Of a stretch of DNA of 8,872 nucleotides, positions 6,591 to 8,872 are shown in pieces. This DNA is from Flavobacteriaceae bacterium. GTDB taxonomy: Bacteria; Bacteroidota; Bacteroidia; Flavobacteriales; Flavobacteriaceae. Position numbers and translations under genes: made by a program. Within the stretch, counting starts at the first letter, position 1. Each line of letters opens with the position of its first letter. The notes under the pieces are model-generated. The model was not told the DNA's origin, searched no databases, and saw nothing but the letters and a program-made list of their open reading frames with translations. Location of the stretch: assembly GCA_030633225.1 (NCBI GenBank), contig DAOVTF010000060.1, forward strand, positions 1 through 8,872, in the 5' to 3' direction.

Positions 6591-7028
6591 ATGGCTAATT
6601 CATTAAATAAAGTAATGCTCATAGGTCACTTAGGAGATGAAGTAAAAATGCATTATTTTGAAGGAGGAAATTCAATTGGAAGGTTTCCAGTTGCAACTAA
6701 TGAAAGTTACACAAATAAACAATCAGGTGAAAAAATAACTACTACAGAGTGGCACAATGTTGTAGTTAGAAATAAATTAGCCGAAATTTGTGAGAAATAT
6801 TTAAGTAAAGGTGATAGAGTTTTTATTGAAGGAAGAATCAAGACAAGACAATGGGAACAAGATGGAATTAAACGATATACCACTGAAATTCATGCCTTAG
6901 ATATGACTTTTTTAACAACTAAAAAAGATTTGAATAACCCCCCAGATTCTCAAGCACAAACAACTGTAGAAAAACCGAAAACAGAAGATAAAAGTGTAGG
7001 TGATAAAAATGATGACGTGCCTTTTTAA
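6591..7028 (+). CDS. ssb: Single-stranded DNA-binding protein
   Basis: A 145-aa SSB that coats single-stranded DNA during replication, recombination and repair. The OB fold covers about residues 1-112: LNKVMLIGHLGDEV, RFPVATNESYTN, TTEWHNVVVRNKLAEICEKYLSKGDRVFIEGRIKTRQW, RYTTEIHA. Trp54 and Trp88, at the same numbers as the base-stacking tryptophans of E. coli SSB, are present. A flexible polar linker (113-138) leads to the acidic tip KNDDVPF, the partner-docking tail usually written DDIPF or DDLPF in other bacteria. The ATG start lacks a Shine-Dalgarno. It lies between mutY and gldE with gaps of 37 and 31 bases, consistent with co-transcription. Bacteroidota often carry more than one ssb, so whether this is the main replicative copy cannot be told from this window. 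Confidence 0.97.
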   Translation: MANSLNKVMLIGHLGDEVKMHYFEGGNSIGRFPVATNESYTNKQSGEKITTTEWHNVVVRNKLAEICEKYLSKGDRVFIEGRIKTRQWEQDGIKRYTTEIHALDMTFLTTKKDLNNPPDSQAQTTVEKPKTEDKSVGDKNDDVPF

Positions 7029-7059
7029 TTCAATTATTTATTAACTAAAATATACATCC

Positions 7060-8361
7060 TTGGATCTTGAACCCTCAAGTATTTTTTTAACGATTATTAT
7101 TGTCTGGCCATTAGTTATTGGTGTAATAGTTTTACTTATCTTATTGCTATTGTCTGGAATAATTTCCGGATCAGAAGTTGCTTTTTTTTCGCTTTCAAAA
7201 ACAGATCTAGTAGATGAAAAAAATGTTAATTCCAAAACTAAATTAGTATCAGATTTATTACAAGATCAAAAAAAACTATTAGCAACTATTTTAATTTCTA
7301 ACAATTTTATTAATATATTATTTATACTCATTTTTACCTATATAGGCGACTATTTCTTTCAAAATATATCTTCGTCAATAGTGAAATTTTTAATAGAAAT
7401 TGTATTGGTAACATTTCTCATTTTACTTTTTGGAGAAGTTTTACCAAAGGTTTATGCCAGTAGAAACGCATTAAAATTTGCATCAGCAATGGCTAAGCCA
7501 ATGGCTTTTTTAAACACTTTTTTAACTTTTTTAAGTTATCCTTTACTAAAACTAACAAGTGTGGTTGAAAGGAGTTTAACAAAAAAACAATCTGACCTAT
7601 CTGTTGAAGTTTTATCCCAAGCTTTAGAACTTACTTCAACAACTGCAACTACTCAAGAGGAAAAAAAAATTCTGCATGGTATTGTAAATTTCGGAAATAC
7701 AGAATCTACGCAAGTAATGTGCCCTAGAATGGATATTTTTGCTTTAGCATCTGATGAAGATTTTAATACTATTACTAAAAAAATTATTTTAAAAGGACAT
7801 TCAAGAATACCTGTCTATAATGAAAATATTGACAATATTATTGGAGTTTTATATACCAAAGATTTAATTCCGCATATCCATAAAACAACTTTTAACTGGG
7901 TTAAAATCATTCGTGAAGCATTTTTTGTTCCTGAAAATAAAAAATTGGATGACCTTTTAAAAGAGTTTCAAGAAATGAAAAATCATTTGGCGATTGTTGT
8001 CGATGAATATGGAGGAACTTCAGGGTTAATTACGCTAGAAGATATAATTGAAGAGATAGTTGGAGATATATCGGATGAATTTGATCAAAATGATTTACCA
8101 TACTCAAAATTAGATGATGATAATTTTATTTTTGACGGAAAAATAAATTTAAAAGATTTTTATAAAGTATTACAAATTGAAGATTCTCAATTTGAAGAAA
8201 ATAAATTTGAAGCTGAAACTTTAGCGGGTTTTATTTTGGAGATTACAGGTAAATTTCCGAAAAAAAATGAGATGATAAAATTTAATGATTATTCTTTTAA
8301 AATTGAAGCAATTGATAAAAAGAGAATCAAACAAATAAAAGTAACTTTACCTCAAAAGTAA
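7060..8361 (+). CDS. gldE: Gliding motility-associated protein GldE (CNNM/CorC-like membrane protein)
   Basis: A 433-aa inner-membrane protein of the DUF21-CBS-CorC family. A DUF21/CNNM membrane domain spans residues 8-165, with hydrophobic segments at about 9-33, 72-98, 105-125 and 140-163 and conserved LSGIISGSEVAFFSLS and LLFGEVLPKVYASRN. A cytoplasmic CBS pair follows (about 213-275, VMCPRMDIFAL, HSRIPVYNENIDNIIGVLYTKDL; about 283-335, FFVPENKKLDDLL, VVDEYGGTSGLITLEDIIEEIVGDI). A CorC/HlyC C-terminal domain covers about 345-430 (GKINLKDFYKV, EAETLAGFILEITGKFPK). Family members include metal-ion exporters or regulators; GldE is tied to gliding through its link with gldD. The start is TTG: an in-frame TAA at 7042-7044 leaves only five codons before it, none a standard start, and MDLEP resembles the MDPEP-type N-termini I recall. 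The gene lies 31 bases after ssb and 8 before gldD. Confidence 0.94.
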   Translation: MDLEPSSIFLTIIIVWPLVIGVIVLLILLLLSGIISGSEVAFFSLSKTDLVDEKNVNSKTKLVSDLLQDQKKLLATILISNNFINILFILIFTYIGDYFFQNISSSIVKFLIEIVLVTFLILLFGEVLPKVYASRNALKFASAMAKPMAFLNTFLTFLSYPLLKLTSVVERSLTKKQSDLSVEVLSQALELTSTTATTQEEKKILHGIVNFGNTESTQVMCPRMDIFALASDEDFNTITKKIILKGHSRIPVYNENIDNIIGVLYTKDLIPHIHKTTFNWVKIIREAFFVPENKKLDDLLKEFQEMKNHLAIVVDEYGGTSGLITLEDIIEEIVGDISDEFDQNDLPYSKLDDDNFIFDGKINLKDFYKVLQIEDSQFEENKFEAETLAGFILEITGKFPKKNEMIKFNDYSFKIEAIDKKRIKQIKVTLPQK

Positions 8362-8369
8362 ATTTAAAA

Positions 8370-8872
8370 ATGAAATATATTAATTCAAATTTAATATTGG
8401 TTATTCTTATAGTGTCTATCTCGATAATTTCATGTAAAGAAGACGTATTACCAAAACCTAAAGCTCAATTGAGATTAGAATATAATAAATCTGATTACAA
8501 GCAACACAACACAAACTGCCCATACAAATTTGAAGTATCTTCACAATCAATTTCAAAAACCAATACTAAATGTTGGGTGAATATTGAGTATCCGGACTTA
8601 AAGGCAAGTATAAATATAACTTATAGACCTGTTGAAAATAATTTAAAGGAATTATTTTTAGAATCTGAAAAACTGACTTTTAATCATGCAATTAAAGCAG
8701 ATGGTATTAGTTCAATTCCATATTCTGATAAATCAAAACAAGTTTATGGATCAATATATGAAGTAACAGGTAATGCAGCATCTCCTATTCAATTTCATGC
8801 GACCGATAGTGCAAAAAACTTTATAACAGGTGCAGTATATTTTAATGTTAAACCAAATTATGACTCTATAAT
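8370..8872 (+). CDS. gldD: Gliding motility lipoprotein GldD (3' partial)
   Basis: The ORF runs off the window; 167 codons are visible and, from the family length of roughly 180-190 aa, only about 20 residues should be missing. The start is ATG, with Lys3... absent: MKYINSN precedes a hydrophobic segment (LILVILIVSISII) and the lipobox IISC with Cys22 as the lipidated residue. The mature protein begins CKEDVLPKPKA, like the C-x-(D/E)-VLPKPKA of known GldD proteins. Further family features are NCPYKFEV, WVNIEYPDLKASINITYRPV, KADGISSIPY, VYGSIYEVTGNAASPIQFHATDS and FITGAVYFNVKPNYDSI. GldD is a periplasm-side lipoprotein that genetic work in Flavobacterium johnsoniae found necessary for gliding and, with other Gld proteins, for T9SS function. 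It follows gldE by 8 bases with no promoter or Shine-Dalgarno, so the two are very probably co-transcribed. Confidence 0.93.
   Translation, partial: MKYINSNLILVILIVSISIISCKEDVLPKPKAQLRLEYNKSDYKQHNTNCPYKFEVSSQSISKTNTKCWVNIEYPDLKASINITYRPVENNLKELFLESEKLTFNHAIKADGISSIPYSDKSKQVYGSIYEVTGNAASPIQFHATDSAKNFITGAVYFNVKPNYDSI

Noticed and set aside
7041..7235. 64-codon - strand ORF over the start of gldE
   Set aside because: It overlaps the conserved first membrane segment of gldE and resembles no known protein.
1..8872. CRISPR array, insertion sequence, toxin-antitoxin or defence cassette
   Set aside because: I saw no regularly spaced repeats, no transposase or terminal inverted repeats, and no gene left unexplained by the secreted protein and the rng-HU-mutY-ssb-gldE-gldD block.

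Overview
The window is AT-rich bacterial DNA from a member of the Bacteroidota, almost certainly class Flavobacteriia. The evidence is a protein ending in a type IX secretion (T9SS) sorting domain, the gliding-motility genes gldE and gldD, a Bacteroidota-type promoter (TTTG, 17-nt spacer, TATATTTG), the absence of Shine-Dalgarno sequences before the starts, and protein variants typical of this lineage (HU with RNI in place of RNP, RNase G without a zinc-link CxxC, SSB ending DDVPF). The genus cannot be fixed from the sequence.

Layout. (1) Bases 1-3198, + strand: the C-terminal 1065 residues of a large exported multidomain protein (lamin-tail domain, choice-of-anchor D-like domain, second lamin-tail-like domain, flavobacterial 'YWSSPV' region, T9SS type A sorting domain). 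Its N-terminus lies outside the window. (2) A bidirectional terminator at 3201-3226 lies between it and the convergent rng gene. (3) On the - strand, reading right to left: HU, a 30-codon gene for a very basic ribosomal-type peptide (4966-5058), a terminator, a 159-base non-coding stretch, then rng (RNase E/G family, GTG start). (4) On the + strand, divergent from HU: mutY, ssb, gldE (TTG start) and gldD (cut by the window end), closely spaced and probably largely co-transcribed.

Functions. The right two thirds is a housekeeping block that I recall as a common gene order in Flavobacteriia: RNA processing and decay (rng), nucleoid architecture (HU), a probable small ribosomal protein, oxidative-damage repair (mutY), single-strand DNA binding (ssb), then two cell-envelope proteins needed for gliding and T9SS function (gldE, gldD). 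The left third is an accessory T9SS client that could be exported by the kind of machinery gldD serves, although adjacency alone does not prove a link.

I found no mobile element, CRISPR array, tRNA, rRNA or defence cassette, and no clear sign of an undescribed multi-gene system. The most useful non-obvious item is the 30-aa basic gene, which is short enough to be missed by routine gene calling.
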